From: Sanderia malayensis
Lineage: Eukaryota; Cnidaria; Scyphozoa; Semaeostomeae; Pelagiidae
Direction: 5' to 3'
NCBI GenBank assembly: GCA_013076295.1
Contig: RQOL01000824.1
Span: forward strand, 3,534,001 to 3,598,000
Length of the DNA: 64,000 bases
Position 1 is the stretch's first letter, and the number at the start of each line of letters is the position of its first letter. The notes under the pieces were generated by a model. It searched no databases, was not told the DNA's origin, and saw nothing but the letters and a program-made list of their open reading frames with translations. Below, piece by piece: positions 11,901 to 22,759 of the stretch. A program made the translations under genes and the position numbers.

Positions 11901-12156
11901 CGCAAAGGATTTGATCGTGTATCTGACTGGCTATCCGTTATTAAACTTTGCCGTCTCTACTCTTATCTACCTGTTTTTATCTTATCATTTATTCGATATT
12001 ACTACCGTCCTAAGCTCCTTTATCATACCAAGGGATGTTAAATTGCTCGTAAGAAGGGTCGGGTTGCTAGCTCTAGTAGTTACTGTTGCGTATTTATCTA
12101 TCTTCGTTGTCACTCCAAGTGATGTTGCAGAAATTTCTTCTAGTCAAGTAAATTAG
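8915..12156 (+). CDS. RWA-type CAS1-family O-acetylation membrane protein lacking the SGNH domain
   Basis: Multi-spanning Golgi-type protein of the Cas1/CASD1/RWA family, which supplies acetyl groups for sugar O-acetylation. Exons 8915-9128, 9842-10303 and 11180-12156 join in phase to 550 residues. Motifs: LNREQTEEWKGWMQ, YNAIRVFIAAYVWMTGFG, FRSGLDRY, HPYTSCIPI and LGKLTLETYISQLHIYM, plus about ten hydrophobic spans. Animal CASD1 is roughly 800 residues because of a luminal SGNH catalytic domain with a GDS motif. Here only about 70 residues, with one membrane segment (LFLCWLSAFFVWLV), precede the family domain, as in plant RWA proteins, and several motifs look closer to RWA than to CASD1. The start at 8915 follows an in-frame TAA. 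Third-position GC is higher than in OPA1 or TMEM177. Enzymatic activity without the SGNH domain is uncertain; a separate partner could be needed. Confidence 0.9.
10803..10890. repeat. Fragment of CAGTCGAAC-type (family E) MITE
   Basis: TTTGACTGCCTGATATCTCAAG and GAGAGTTCGAGATAGCGGA resemble the ends of the element at 16444-16794 (GTTTGAGATAGCGAGAGTCG). It is short and degenerate, in the second intron of the RWA-like gene. Confidence 0.4.
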
Positions 12157-12196
12157 AATAATTGACTATTGACTATAAATTGAATCAAATTAAAAT

Positions 12197-12636
12197 TACC
12201 GTAAATCCTCGAATAAGCCCCCACGCTCGAATAAGCCCCTCCCTTGAATAAGACCCCATGGGGGCTTATTCGAGGGGGGAGGCTTATTAGGTTTATTAAG
12301 CATAAGTGCAGAATAATATCTTATTTCGAGAAAGCCCCAACAGGACAAAAGCTATACAGTATCACTTCCTTTGACTCGAGACAAAAAAGCAAGAAGAAAC
12401 GCGATTTTCGTGATGATAAACAAGTTATAATTTTTGTCAGATCTTCACACAGCACTTTGTGAAAAAAGTTTAGCTGATTGAGAAAATTATGCCGTCTTTT
12501 TTCTATCAACCTTTGAGGCTAAATTTTGAAATAAGCCCTCCCCTCGAATAAGCCCCCCCCCCCTTCGAATAAGCCCCCACTCGAAAATTCATTTTTGCAA
12601 ATAAGCCCCCGGGGGCTTAATCGAGGATTTACGGTA
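12197..12636 (-). mobile_element. MITE family B copy upstream of the TMEM177-like gene
   Basis: Ends TACCGTAAATCCTCGAATAA and AATCGAGGATTTACGGTA. The inner part matches the copy at 7344-7817 in opposite orientation. It fills most of the 592 bp between the RWA-like stop (12156) and the TMEM177-like ATG (12749), ending 112 bp before that ATG. The minus-strand open frame of 62 codons is part of the shared core and is not supported as a gene. Confidence 0.85.
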
Positions 12637-12748
12637 TGTATTTATGACAATTTTTTAAATTGCGCATGCATAAAGGGGGGCAGTAGTATATTTACATCGA
12701 GTACTTCAATCATTTCGTACTCCTTCACTGGGCCTAAAGCACGAAATA

Positions 12749-13612
12749 ATGTCTTTAATGAGGAAATTACGGATTATTTCTGGAGCCGGTGCAGTTACAG
12801 TATTCGCATTTTACTCTGCTCCTCATGTGTTTCCACAATTTAATCGCAAGATACTTGAAATGAAGCCAAAACAAGTAGTCACAGACGATCATAGATCTTT
12901 ATTTGTGCACGCTTGCCAACAAATGGACATTCCTGATCCTGATAAAATCGCATTATTTTACAACGCAGGCTTCAGCACGATAAGTGCAGGCTCTTGTCGA
13001 CTTCCTAACAAAGCAGTTATTGGCCTACCAAGAACTTTTCTGCTGAAAAACGAAGATGAATTAAGGATAGCCGGAGTGAAATATCAGGATAGAGTTGTTA
13101 ATTGGAACAGCAAGAGTGGCGAAGCTTTAGCCAAAGCTCTCATGTCAAACAATGGCCAGATATCTTTCGTAATGGCTCACGAACTTGCACACATTAAAGG
13201 CAACGATTTTCTGCTTCGTGGATTGATGGCATCTGCGTGGTTTTACGCTTCTTGTAGGGTGTTGATGTATATTGTACCGAGGGCCAAAGCCTCGCCAACA
13301 ATCGGTCGAAAGGCCTTGCTCAGCATTCTACTTTGTTTTGTTAGCTTGTATGGTTTTAACGAAGCAGATAAATATGTGCGCTGCGAGCTGGAGTATCGGG
13401 CCGATAAGAGAGCAGCAAATTGTGGCATCGAATACAAAAATGGTGGTATCAACTATTTGAATGCACGTCTCAGGATGAATAGAGTTTTGAGGCATTTAAC
13501 TGGGGTTTCTGGTGTACAAAGATACACCCCAAAGGGCAATGATTTGTACGATACCGCACATCCACTCATAACTGACAGAATTGAGCGCCTAAAGGAAATT
13601 AGAATATCATAA
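12749..13612 (+). CDS. TMEM177: TMEM177-like mitochondrial membrane protein with intact HELAH zinc-protease motif
   Basis: Single-exon gene of 287 residues. The order of conserved blocks matches TMEM177, the inner-membrane protein that binds COX20 and supports COX2 assembly: SAGSCRLPNKAVIGLP, VNWNSKSGEAL, and near the C-terminus RYTPKGNDLYD. Hydrophobic segments lie near residues 8-27, 155-177 and 188-203. It has HELAH at residues 144-148 and EYRAD at 215-219, the arrangement of M48/Ste24-HtpX-type zinc metalloproteases (two His plus a downstream Glu). Vertebrate TMEM177 lacks this HExxH as far as I recall. The protein may therefore be an active or recently active peptidase, or a distinct M48-like paralogue. 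The start is the first ATG (MSLMRK); a MITE ends 112 bp upstream. Confidence 0.8.
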   Translation: MSLMRKLRIISGAGAVTVFAFYSAPHVFPQFNRKILEMKPKQVVTDDHRSLFVHACQQMDIPDPDKIALFYNAGFSTISAGSCRLPNKAVIGLPRTFLLKNEDELRIAGVKYQDRVVNWNSKSGEALAKALMSNNGQISFVMAHELAHIKGNDFLLRGLMASAWFYASCRVLMYIVPRAKASPTIGRKALLSILLCFVSLYGFNEADKYVRCELEYRADKRAANCGIEYKNGGINYLNARLRMNRVLRHLTGVSGVQRYTPKGNDLYDTAHPLITDRIERLKEIRIS

Positions 13613-14356
13613 TTTGAACTTATTAATCAGATTTTAGATTTGTTTGTCTATTGTGCAGGATTTTCAAGTTTATTTACAGATGTTTAATAATTTATAAGCT
13701 TGGTGTATGGTTTTCTTTTCCGTGTATTCTCATTGTTGAGTGGGCTGGGAAAACATCTGCTGGATTGTTTTGCTCATATTCAGACATTTTTCATTCAATT
13801 CTAATCGCTTCTCATCAAACATTAAAGCGCATACTTTGAGAATTCCTACAAAACCATCCTTTATTTTTATCTGTCCCAAATTTAATATGAATTCATTGTT
13901 TAAGAATCGAATATTAATATTTACACCGTCATACCACGCAATACAAAATATCGCAAAATATAGTCATCAATTGTGCGCAAATTTCGCTTAATTAATGACG
14001 TAGTTGGCACAGGGTCCCGAGAGGTATATTGATAGACATTTTTGGTGAGAAGTTTTGAAGGAGAATAAAAGTGCAAGTTGGTCAAGTTTTCAGGAGTTTC
14101 AGGGTGAAAGAGATATTTAATCTCTGTTTTTCCTTTTAAATTCGCAAAAAATCAAGTCTGAAACGTTGGATAGGTAGTATTCATACGGTTTTCAAAAGAA
14201 ATTTGGTGAATTATTAAAGACGCTGTATGGATTAAACTGGTAAACGAGGAGAAAGTTGAAGTTATTGTCGAGGAAGAAGGCCTAAAACTTAAACAAAACA
14301 ACTGCCTTTTTGCTTTTACTTTGACAAAGAAGAAGCCCGTTGTTTATAACAGCTGA
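13613..14356. other. Spacer between TMEM177-like and ORP genes
   Basis: AT-rich, presumably the TMEM177-like 3' UTR and the ORP promoter or 5' UTR. No repeat with clear ends and no additional gene seen. Confidence 0.4.
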
Positions 14357-17300
14357 ATGAAGAGAATGGTCGCTGGAGCTTGCAGTCAGACTTGTGAAAG
14401 TTATAAGGTAAAATATTTATTATTAATCGAGTAAATATTGCAGTACAAGATTTTGGTTTGGTCTCATGTGACTTCTCGAAGAGTTCAAAGTATTTTTTCC
14501 TTTTATTGTGTGAATCAGCTTTGAAGACATGTTGTTCTATTGTCTTTCAAATATTTTTAATGCCTGCAATTAAGATATTGTGTCAAAGGTTTTTTTGATA
14601 ACAAGTTTCGTTAGCACTGCCAAAACCTCTTTATTTTTTTCGTTCGAAGAGATGGAAACGTCATTAAAGTGTTGTGAAAGAATTTCGTAGACTTAAGATT
14701 TCACATTTGCGTTCATTCGCCTTTTTCTAATCCTGGTAAACCACAAGCCCTCAAGTCTCGTAGTTTCGTGTAAAAATGTCTTTCGCAATTTTGGTAAAAA
14801 GAGACGCCTTACGGAAGAAAATATAATACAATTAAAATAAAAGAAAATAGTATAATGTTCATGACAATGGGGCTAATTGTCCAAGATTGGTGTTAACAAA
14901 TTTTAAAAAATCAACCTTGTTGTAATGGGATTGCGATTAAAGCACCTCAAAAAATGGTCTTTGCTCCAAAGATTTGCTATATTTAAATAGTTACATCAGA
15001 TAATGTCAATAAGATCGTTAAGACCTGTTCATTAAGTGGCCAATCAAGAATAGGGGGGCATTGTCTTTGTTTATTTCTGAGCAAGCCTCTATTCATACTT
15101 TTGCGAAGAAGGACTTTGTTAGATTTTATGTGGGCATGGAAGGAAGCAATGTATTATGGCACATTGAAAATCTTTCCTTTGTTAAATTGCTTAAGTCCAC
15201 CCATTCACAACTTACTGCAATTGTTCAGTAACAATCAAATCCAATTAACTCAAATTTATTACCTCACCATGAACATTGAATGAGAAATTTTATTGCCAAG
15301 CAGGTGATAAATGATGACATCTGATATTAATTGCATCAGCAGGCATGGTTGTAACTAAGAGTATAGAATTAAATATTGTCAAGAAAGATGGAAAAACATC
15401 TGCTATCAACTTTCTCAATTTCGCTGCCATTCTTTTTTCTTCTACGCCCTTTGAACGGTAACGTGGGAAGAATTCAAAAATTGGGGGGCCATCGTCCCCC
15501 TGCCCCCTCCCAGTTTCTATGTTCCTGCCCTTGAGCATACACGTTTTAAACTTACTAGTAGAATTTGTACTAAATTACAATGGATTCCTTAACAATAGAA
15601 AACAATAGAAAATTTAAGAAATCCTTACTGGTAGGGCTTGAGCTAGGTTTCTATAAATAAAAAACATGTTCAAGGGAAGGATTGTTATTGAACAAGAAGT
15701 AGTTATTTACAATGTACCTAGATTCTTTTTTATTTTGCTTCCCAGGAGATTGAGAGAACCTTGGGACATAGGGAGAACATATATGTCAGTTTCTGTCCCC
15801 ATCTTGCCTGTCCCATAATTGTTAATTGTGCCTTTTAATATTTTTAGGAGGACCCAGAACAAGATGAAATGGTTAACAGGGATGACTTTGCACTTGTTGA
15901 CTTTCAGTCTTGTATGTCCTGTTCATTTCATTTCATTATTATCCTAAAAATCATATCACTGAATTTTTCATGATAATGCATGTATAAAGCAGTTGCTTAC
16001 TTCAGAAGTAGCTAGTCTAGATTATCATTGCAATGCAATGGAGAATGCAACTTGCTTCTCAAGTAATTCTTCGTACTTTAAAGCCAAACCCAAGCTCTGC
16101 AGTGGGCTGGAAGTAAATTACAAAAATTCAATAATTCTGGGTTATTTACTTTCTTGTTATTATCTGTTGTTTTAGCTTCTCTGAAAACAACATGGAGGTC
16201 GACACTGCCTGCTTCGAGAGACAAGTACAACTTTAGCCTGTTCAGGTATGTTGTTGTTGTTGCTTTGCTATTTTGAGTTCCCTGTGACGAGCTTTTAGTT
16301 TAACTATTGTCGTTTGCGAGACTTTGAACACGATATGTGCAACTTATTTCTGCTGTCGCCAATACTGTGGTAGTGCGTGGAGCATATCAAAGTTCACTTG
16401 AGTGCAACTAAGGCTGTTGTTTTATGTGTGGCTCAATGTGTTACAGTCGAACCTCGCCATCTAAAACTCGATTATTTGGAACAAACAACTCGCTATCTCG
16501 GACAGATTCCCATTTCCCCTCGTTCTCTACACGTTTTTCATTTTATAAGAAACCTAGCTCAAGCCCTGCTAGTAAAAGTTTCTTACATTTCTATTGTTTT
16601 CTATTGTTAAGGAAGACAATAGAACAAAGGAATCTATTGTAATTTGGCACAAATTCTGGTAGTAGGTTTTTTATATAGTGGTTTCTTATAAAAAAACGTG
16701 TAGGTGAGTGAATTTAGTTCGGATATCTCGAACTCCCGCTATGTCGAACAAATTTTCATTTCCCCGGCGAGTTTGAGATAGCGAGAGTCGACCGTATATT
16801 GCTTTGTCATATTGTAACATAGCATTTCGACTTATAACTGTATTCAAGATCATTTCGAATTATCGTTCTATTTAGGCAGCAAAGTGAAACATTGAGAGGG
16901 GACTCAAAGATATAATAATTCACACTATTTCTTATAAAAATACCTCTACTTTTGCCAAGCCTCGATATATTCCAATGTTATTCTTTAGTTTTTATTGTTT
17001 TTTGCCAATTTTGAGACTTAACAATCTCATACAATTCAATGTGTCCATTCAAATTTCATCGTAACTTGCACCTGCTTCTCAATAATTGCCATGATTATAA
17101 TAAGCGCCCACCCTTTTAAACGCCCTCGTTAATTACCAACATAAGTAATAGGAGCCCGGGGCCTTTACTCGAAGAAGCACATTTGTATTATGTGACAAAA
17201 GTGTTGTTCATCCATTGAGGCATTCTTTGCTTGAAATATAAGTTGTTTATGTTTTATCGTTTTAGCTTTCTGAAATCGACAATCGGAAAGGACCTGACGC

Positions 17301-20300
17301 GTATAACAATGCCTGTTTTCTTCAACGAGCCCTTGTCATTTCTCCAAGTAAGTGCCTTTGTCAGTTTTCAACAGTGGACTTTCAATTTTGTGGACGGCTT
17401 TCTTGATGTTGGGTCATAGTCAAAAAGTCACAGTAGACTTGCTCCAAGTCTATTATGTAGAACGACTGTGGCGGCAAAGGAATTGCGGAGGAGAGAAAGG
17501 CTTTCTGTGCAATAGAATGAATGAATTCAATTGTTAGACTCACTACATTGCGTCCCTGTGCCTCACTCGTTTTGCTCGCTTGGTTGAGGGAGTTGCCTTG
17601 TGTTGAGCGAGTTGCGAGCGAGGCACTGGGACGTAATGTAATGAATGAATGCAATTATATCGTATTGTTTGTTCGGTTCTTTAGAGACTGACCGAGGATT
17701 TGGAATATGGAGACGTTCTCAACCGTGCAAGTGGTAAGTGGTATAATTTTCACTTCAATTACCACATGCTTGTACTATTCATTTCCTAAGCTGAGGGACG
17801 ACAGGCCTGCACAATACGGGTGATTATCCCATCGGAAAAACCATGCATTTGCTAGCAGGCCATGCTTTTGTTTGGGCGTGTCCGGATTATGGTAGCGAAA
17901 TGGCCATCTGCTCTTGATAATTTATAATGACTAGAAGCCGTGCAGCAGGTCTTAAGGGATTTGGAACGTGCTTTGCTGTGTCCGCCAGTCTCGGAAAATA
18001 ACTTTTTTGCAGTGTTTGGGTATAACTTTTCAACTAGCATTTCAATTTCGAATTTCATGCTTATATAATGAACTCCACAGACAAGTCATAAATTCACCAT
18101 AATAGTCATGTTATGAAAAGAACATGTTTCTTTTTTGATGTACAATAGCGCAAGAGTGTTGAAAATTGAAAAATTCTGAAAAAATCAGTTGATAATGCTA
18201 TGTTTCTGCTTGCTCCCTGTGAGTAGAGTGCGACCCCCACTCCCCCCAAACAAAATTGTCTTGTGCACCAGTTTTTCTTCATCACTGTCCAAAAGATTTT
18301 TTGCGATATTCAATGCAACTGCCTCTAGAGACATTCTTGTTTATGCGTGTGAAACTTATCTCAGGGTGTCCCAGGACTTATGCCCCCTATTGTACGGTTT
18401 TTTATTATATATATATGCAGGCGACATCTATCTTTAACTTCCAAATGAAATTGAAATTTGTTGGAGATGCTCATTATAGCGCGTCGTCGATATTATCCAT
18501 TGAACATTGAAAACCATCATTCTTTGTTTTTCAGAGTGCACTTCGAATATCGAACGATTGGCGTATGTTGCTGCATTTGCATCGTCCGTCTATGCAAATG
18601 TCCCTGGCAGGTAAATTACGATTGCGCATATGTGATGGTTGTTTCTTTATCATTTCACAATCTGATGTTCAAGGCCTAGGCCATAATTATATTCTTCAAT
18701 TGTTGTTCCGACAGGGTTAGGATTGGTTTGGTGTCAGGGCTATGATTAGCGTCAGGTTTAGGGTTCGTTTTAGGGCCTAGGGCTAGGGTTAAAATAAAGT
18801 GATCGTACAAATAGTTGGTACAGTGCTCATGCGTATCAGATGAACAGCCGAAATGTTATAAGACCATGTGTGGGATACAGCGTTCATTTAGATATCTTTA
18901 ATGGCTTTCTTTTGTCATTAATTTTTGAATTTTCATAGAATACCCATTCTGTCATTTGTTCCATGAGTCATTTATCTCACAATTTATTAATTTATCACTA
19001 TTACTTATTTAGAAAATAAAATTAAGAAACCTGATGCTTATAATTATTTTATGTATGCAGAGAAAAAACGTTTTTCAGCACCCATCCTCCGTTTAAACTT
19101 AATTTGATTTTTTAATCAAACTTTTTGCCGGAACACACTTAATTATAACTTATTAGCAATTTATTTTTTCTTATTTTCTTACTTTAAGATATTCGTTCTT
19201 CTATTAATTTTCTTTATATCACTTATGCCTGCTTAGCTAATTTTACATTTATTTTCTTAACTACTTTAGATTTTGGAAACCTTTCAATCCATTGCTTGGT
19301 GAAACATTTGAATTCACAAACAAAGAACATGGCTATTCGGTTGTGTGCGAGCAGGTATCCCATCATCCTCCTGTCAGTGCACTCCATGCAGAATCAGACC
19401 ATTGGGAATTCTGGGAAGAATATAGACTGGATACGAAATTCAGAGGCCTGGTGAGGAGAACTTCATTTTATATCCATGCTACGTCATTTCCAATTTCAAT
19501 CGACCTCAAAATTATGAATTTTTTCAAAGTTATACGCCATTTTCAAAGTTTTTTGCCATTTTCAAATTTTCGTTTTTTAAGCAATGGTTGTTTGTTTCTG
19601 GACCAATCACGTTCAAAACAAACAAAAAATTCAAATTCTCGAATCCCCCGTCTCCAAGTCTTAATTTTGTTCCATTTCACCAAATGGAGACTCAAAGTTT
19701 TTGCTGGTTTGGGGAGCGTTAGTCTACAAGCCTCTTTCGGAGCGCGAAGAAAAGAGACATTGTTTAATTTAAGGGTCTAAGCGACGGAATAAGCCAGATC
19801 GTGCCTGATAAACTCCTTGTTTGTTTCAGTACGTTAAGATTATTCCAACTGGCACAGTGCATGTTAAATTCAAAAAAGACAATTGCCATTATTCTTGGAA
19901 GAAGCCAGAGACAAGAATCCATAACATTGTCATTGGAACCCTGTGGGTTGATCACGTGAGTATACACCTACATTCCTCTTTTCATTCCACGTACTTTCCA
20001 CAGCGGATGGTTCAACCACCCATAATACCAAAACGTCACGCACACTCCTTCGCAGCGGCAAGTTGTATGCAACTGCGCATACCGGCCACCTTTGCGTACT
20101 GCAACTCTTTCGTAAATCAACTTTTCATTGAACCCCGCACCAATCATAACCTCGTGTGGTTGTGGTGTAGCTTCAGCGATGCTTCATATTAACTCATACA
20201 ATTAATTCCCCCCTCAATAACTTCAATGTTTGTGAGTTTATCACTACCACGATCATCAACACCATGATTGTTATTGAATTTATATAATTTTCTTTTATTT

Positions 20301-22759
20301 ATTTATTTATTTTTGTATTTAGGATGGTTTGATTGAAGTGAAAAGCCACCAGACTGGGGAGAAGGCGTTCGTTCGCTTCACACCCTACAAGAAGTCTCAC
20401 CAATACAAGAGACTTACCGGTATTATTATGTTTATATAATGATTATTAGCAATTCCTATAAAGTGGGTTTTTTACAATCGCTCTATAGCTTATTAATACC
20501 AACTAGAATGTACAAAACTAAAATTACAGTTTCAAGTGAAAACAGGCTCTAAAAGCACAGCATATTTACATTTAAAAGCATATCATAAGTAAAAATCGAG
20601 CTGCGCATGTGTAGTATCCCTATCCGTGGTGTAGCCCGGGACATGTTGTTTTTAACCATCGGTTATTATAGTTCATCAAAAGAACGACTCCAGTTCTCTT
20701 TGAACTTTGTTATTTCTAATTCGTGCCTATTTTCTATAACTACGTTCAGGCGAAGTCCAAGATAAAGATGGCAACACCCAGCTAATGTTGGAAGGAGCTT
20801 GGGATGAGGGTCTTTTTTCAAAACCAGTTGAAGGTACGAATGCTGTAATAAAGTAGACTCACTACATTGCGTCCCTGTGCCTCACTCGTTTTGCTCGCTC
20901 GTTTGAGCGAGTTGCGAGCGAGGCACTTGGACGTAATGTAACGAGTCTAGTAATAAAGTCTGAAATGATAAAGTCTTGAATTATTTCTCTATATGTCACT
21001 ATGAAGACATTACAGTAAGTCCCTGCATGTAAGGAACATATCTATTTGGTACAGCATATTGTTTTTGAACAAAGCACCATTGTTGTTCCTATTGTTTTTG
21101 AGCAAAAGACCAGTGTTCTTTTTATTGTTCTCTGCAAGCAAGCAGGATCGAGTTTTCTATATGTTTGTTCCTTATATGTGTGGACTTACTGTACTTGCTT
21201 CGAACATGCTGACTGAATCCACTCATCAATCTAACCAATGTAGCTCGGAAAGTTAATTTGAATGTATTCTCATATAATAGGCTGTGAAAAAGCAGGGACG
21301 GAATTGTGGAAAACAAGACCAAAGCCATCTGATTCAGCCAGGTAATTTCGCCCCCTCCCTCCCCCTCCCTCCCTCCCTCCCTTCCCCCCCCCCCCTGAAA
21401 TCACCATACCTACAATTAACTCATTGGAAATATGAGCAAACATATCTTAAAGTGAGTGTGTATAGATACAAGGCTTTGTTTAAAAATGAATCGAAGTTCA
21501 ATGCAGTATTTCAACAACAACAGGCCTAATGCCGGTCAATATCCATACCGCGGTTTCTCCAAGGCCTGCTTCCGCTGCTCTGATTGGTTGATCAACCAAA
21601 TCTATTTTTAGCACTTGCAAAAGCACACTTTTTAACCTTGCATTTCCTTCAACGGATTTTATTTTCGTTTGCAGAATATATGGCTTCACAAGCTTCGCTC
21701 TCCATCTCAATGATTACGATGACAGTAAGTGTGGTGCTCTTTTTTGTTGTGCCAGGGGTGTAGTAGAAGCGAAATCGTTATAAAGCTTTAAATGTTGCTT
21801 CTTTATTCATCAGGTATCACTTGCCCCACGGACAGTAGAAAGAGACCCGATCAAAGGTTGTTGGAATTTGCTAAGGTACTCGTAAGCTGCTTTACACTAC
21901 TCTAATTGGTATTTAGTAGCTCTAGGCTGCTTATAAATAAAGAAATGCAAAAAACAAAGAACGAAATGAAGCTGCTTTATTTACGCTGCTCTAATTGGTA
22001 TTAAATAGCTCTAAGCTGCTTTACACTACTCTAATTGGTATTTAGTAGCTCTAGGCTGCTTATAAATAAAGAAATGCAAAAAACAAAGAACGAAATGAAG
22101 CTGCTTTATTTACGCTGCTCTAATTGGTATTAAGTAGCTCAAGATGCTTTACACTACTCTAATTGGTATCAAATAGCTCTAAAATGCTTTACTTTGCTCT
22201 AATTGGTTTTATGTTGCTTTACATCGCTCTTTGCTCTAACATTAATCGAAATTTCTTTATGTTTTCTGCTGTTTGCTTTTTTACATTTCTTTATTTATAT
22301 TGCTTTGCGCCATTCCTCATTTATCTTCGCTGCTTTAAAAGTCGTTTGCATTGCGACAGCTTTTAATTCTGAACATTTCTTCCCTGAAAGGTTGACGAAG
22401 CTGCGACAGAAAAGCACAGATTAGAAGAAAAACAAAGACACGTCAAAAAAGCCCGAGAACACAAGAAAGAAATTTGGAAGCCAATGTATGCACTCATTAT
22501 TTTATATATGTGTGATATTTTTATTCAATTCATTCATTAACTTGATTATTCATGTTGGTTGTATTGGTGCATTAATTAAAACATTAATTTGTAGACCTAT
22601 TACTTCTTTGTTTAAATGTATATTTCATTGTTCATTTCTTACAGGTGGTTTGCTAGTTGTTTGGACCAAGATACACAGACCGTGTCCCATGTTTACAAAG
22701 GCGGTTACTGGACAGCCAAAATGAAGGGTGGCTTTGTGGACGCCGCGGATATATTTTGA
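14357..22759 (+). CDS. OSBPL2: Short oxysterol-binding protein-related protein (ORP2-like)
   Basis: Cytosolic lipid-transfer protein exchanging sterol or PI4P between membranes. Exons: 14357-14407 (tentative first), 15848-15911, 16176-16245, 17266-17347, 17685-17733, 18535-18610, 19270-19450, 19830-19955, 20323-20419, 20750-20833, 21281-21341, 21675-21724, 21814-21875, 22391-22485, 22645-22759. Phases join to 420 residues and TGA. Motifs: ITMPVFFNEPLSFLQ, FWKPFNPLLGETFEF, the family signature EQVSHHPP, YGFTSFALHLN, the basic helix RLEEKQRHVKKAREHKKEIW and the ending YKGGYWTAK...DIF. There is no PH domain or ankyrin repeat, so it is the short form. The first exon is chosen because its ATG follows an in-frame TGA and its 3' end joins in phase 0; the true start could be elsewhere. 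OSBPL1A or OSBPL2 orthology is not resolved. Confidence 0.93.
16444..16794. mobile_element. Family E (CAGTCGAACCTCGC) MITE carrying a nested family A MITE
   Basis: CAGTCGAACCTCGCCATCTA at the left and GATAGCGAGAGTCGACCG at the right are inverted ends flanked by TA, typical of pogo/Tigger-type Tc1/mariner derivatives. A family A element (16529-16702) is inserted in its middle. It lies in an ORP intron. Confidence 0.75.
16529..16702. mobile_element. MITE family A copy nested in a family E element
   Basis: Ends TACACGTTTTTCATTTTATA and TTCTTATAAAAAAACGTGTA. Shares GAAACCTAGCTCAAGCC with other copies (the inverse, GGCCTTGAGCCAGGTTTC, is near 29425). Confidence 0.8.
17536..17645. repeat. Hairpin element (family G), ORP intron
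   Basis: CACTACATTGCGTCCCTGTG and the inverse CACTGGGACGTAATGTAATG form arms around TCGTTTTGCTCGCT/GCGAGCGAGGC. Nearly the same hairpin recurs at 20854-20949 in another intron of the same gene; a partial copy starts near 35907. Confidence 0.7.
18713..18795. repeat. Degenerate telomere-like TTAGGG repeats in ORP intron
   Basis: GGGTTAGGATTGG, GGTTTAGGGTTCG, TTTAGGGCCTAGGGCTAGGGTTA-like steps form about 80 bp of variant TTAGGG-type sequence on the plus strand. No canonical uninterrupted run is present. Confidence 0.5.
20854..20949. repeat. Hairpin element (family G), ORP intron
   Basis: AGACTCACTACATTGCGTCC at the left and ACGTAATGTAACGAGTCT at the right are inverted, around CTCGTTTTGCTCGCTCGTTTGAGCGAG-type sequence. 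It is the better preserved of the copies. Confidence 0.75.
21011..21193. mobile_element. MITE with TACAGTAAGTCC ends (family F)
   Basis: TACAGTAAGTCCCTGCATG at the left and TATGTGTGGACTTACTGTA at the right are inverted ends; the core has GTTCCTATTGTTTTTGAGCA repeats. A relative with TACAGTAAAAATCCGCATA ends is at 25423-25606. Non-coding, in an ORP intron. Confidence 0.75.
21352..21398. repeat. (CCCT)n/poly-C simple repeat
   Basis: A run of CCCT units followed by about 12 C residues, directly downstream of the donor of the ORP exon ending at 21341. Confidence 0.9.
21888..22230. repeat. 128-bp tandem duplication plus degenerate short repeats, ORP intron
   Basis: CTGCTTTACACTACTCTAAT starts at 21888 and again at 22016; the two 128-bp copies are nearly identical, including the AAATGCAAAAAACAAAGAAC segment. 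Beyond 22143 shorter CTCTAATTGGTAT...GCTTTAC units continue to about 22230. The track lengthens one intron only. Confidence 0.85.

Noticed and set aside
15290..15538. 82-codon minus-strand frame in an ORP intron
   Set aside because: It overlaps a fragment resembling the foldback element at 7969-8150 and has no conserved features.
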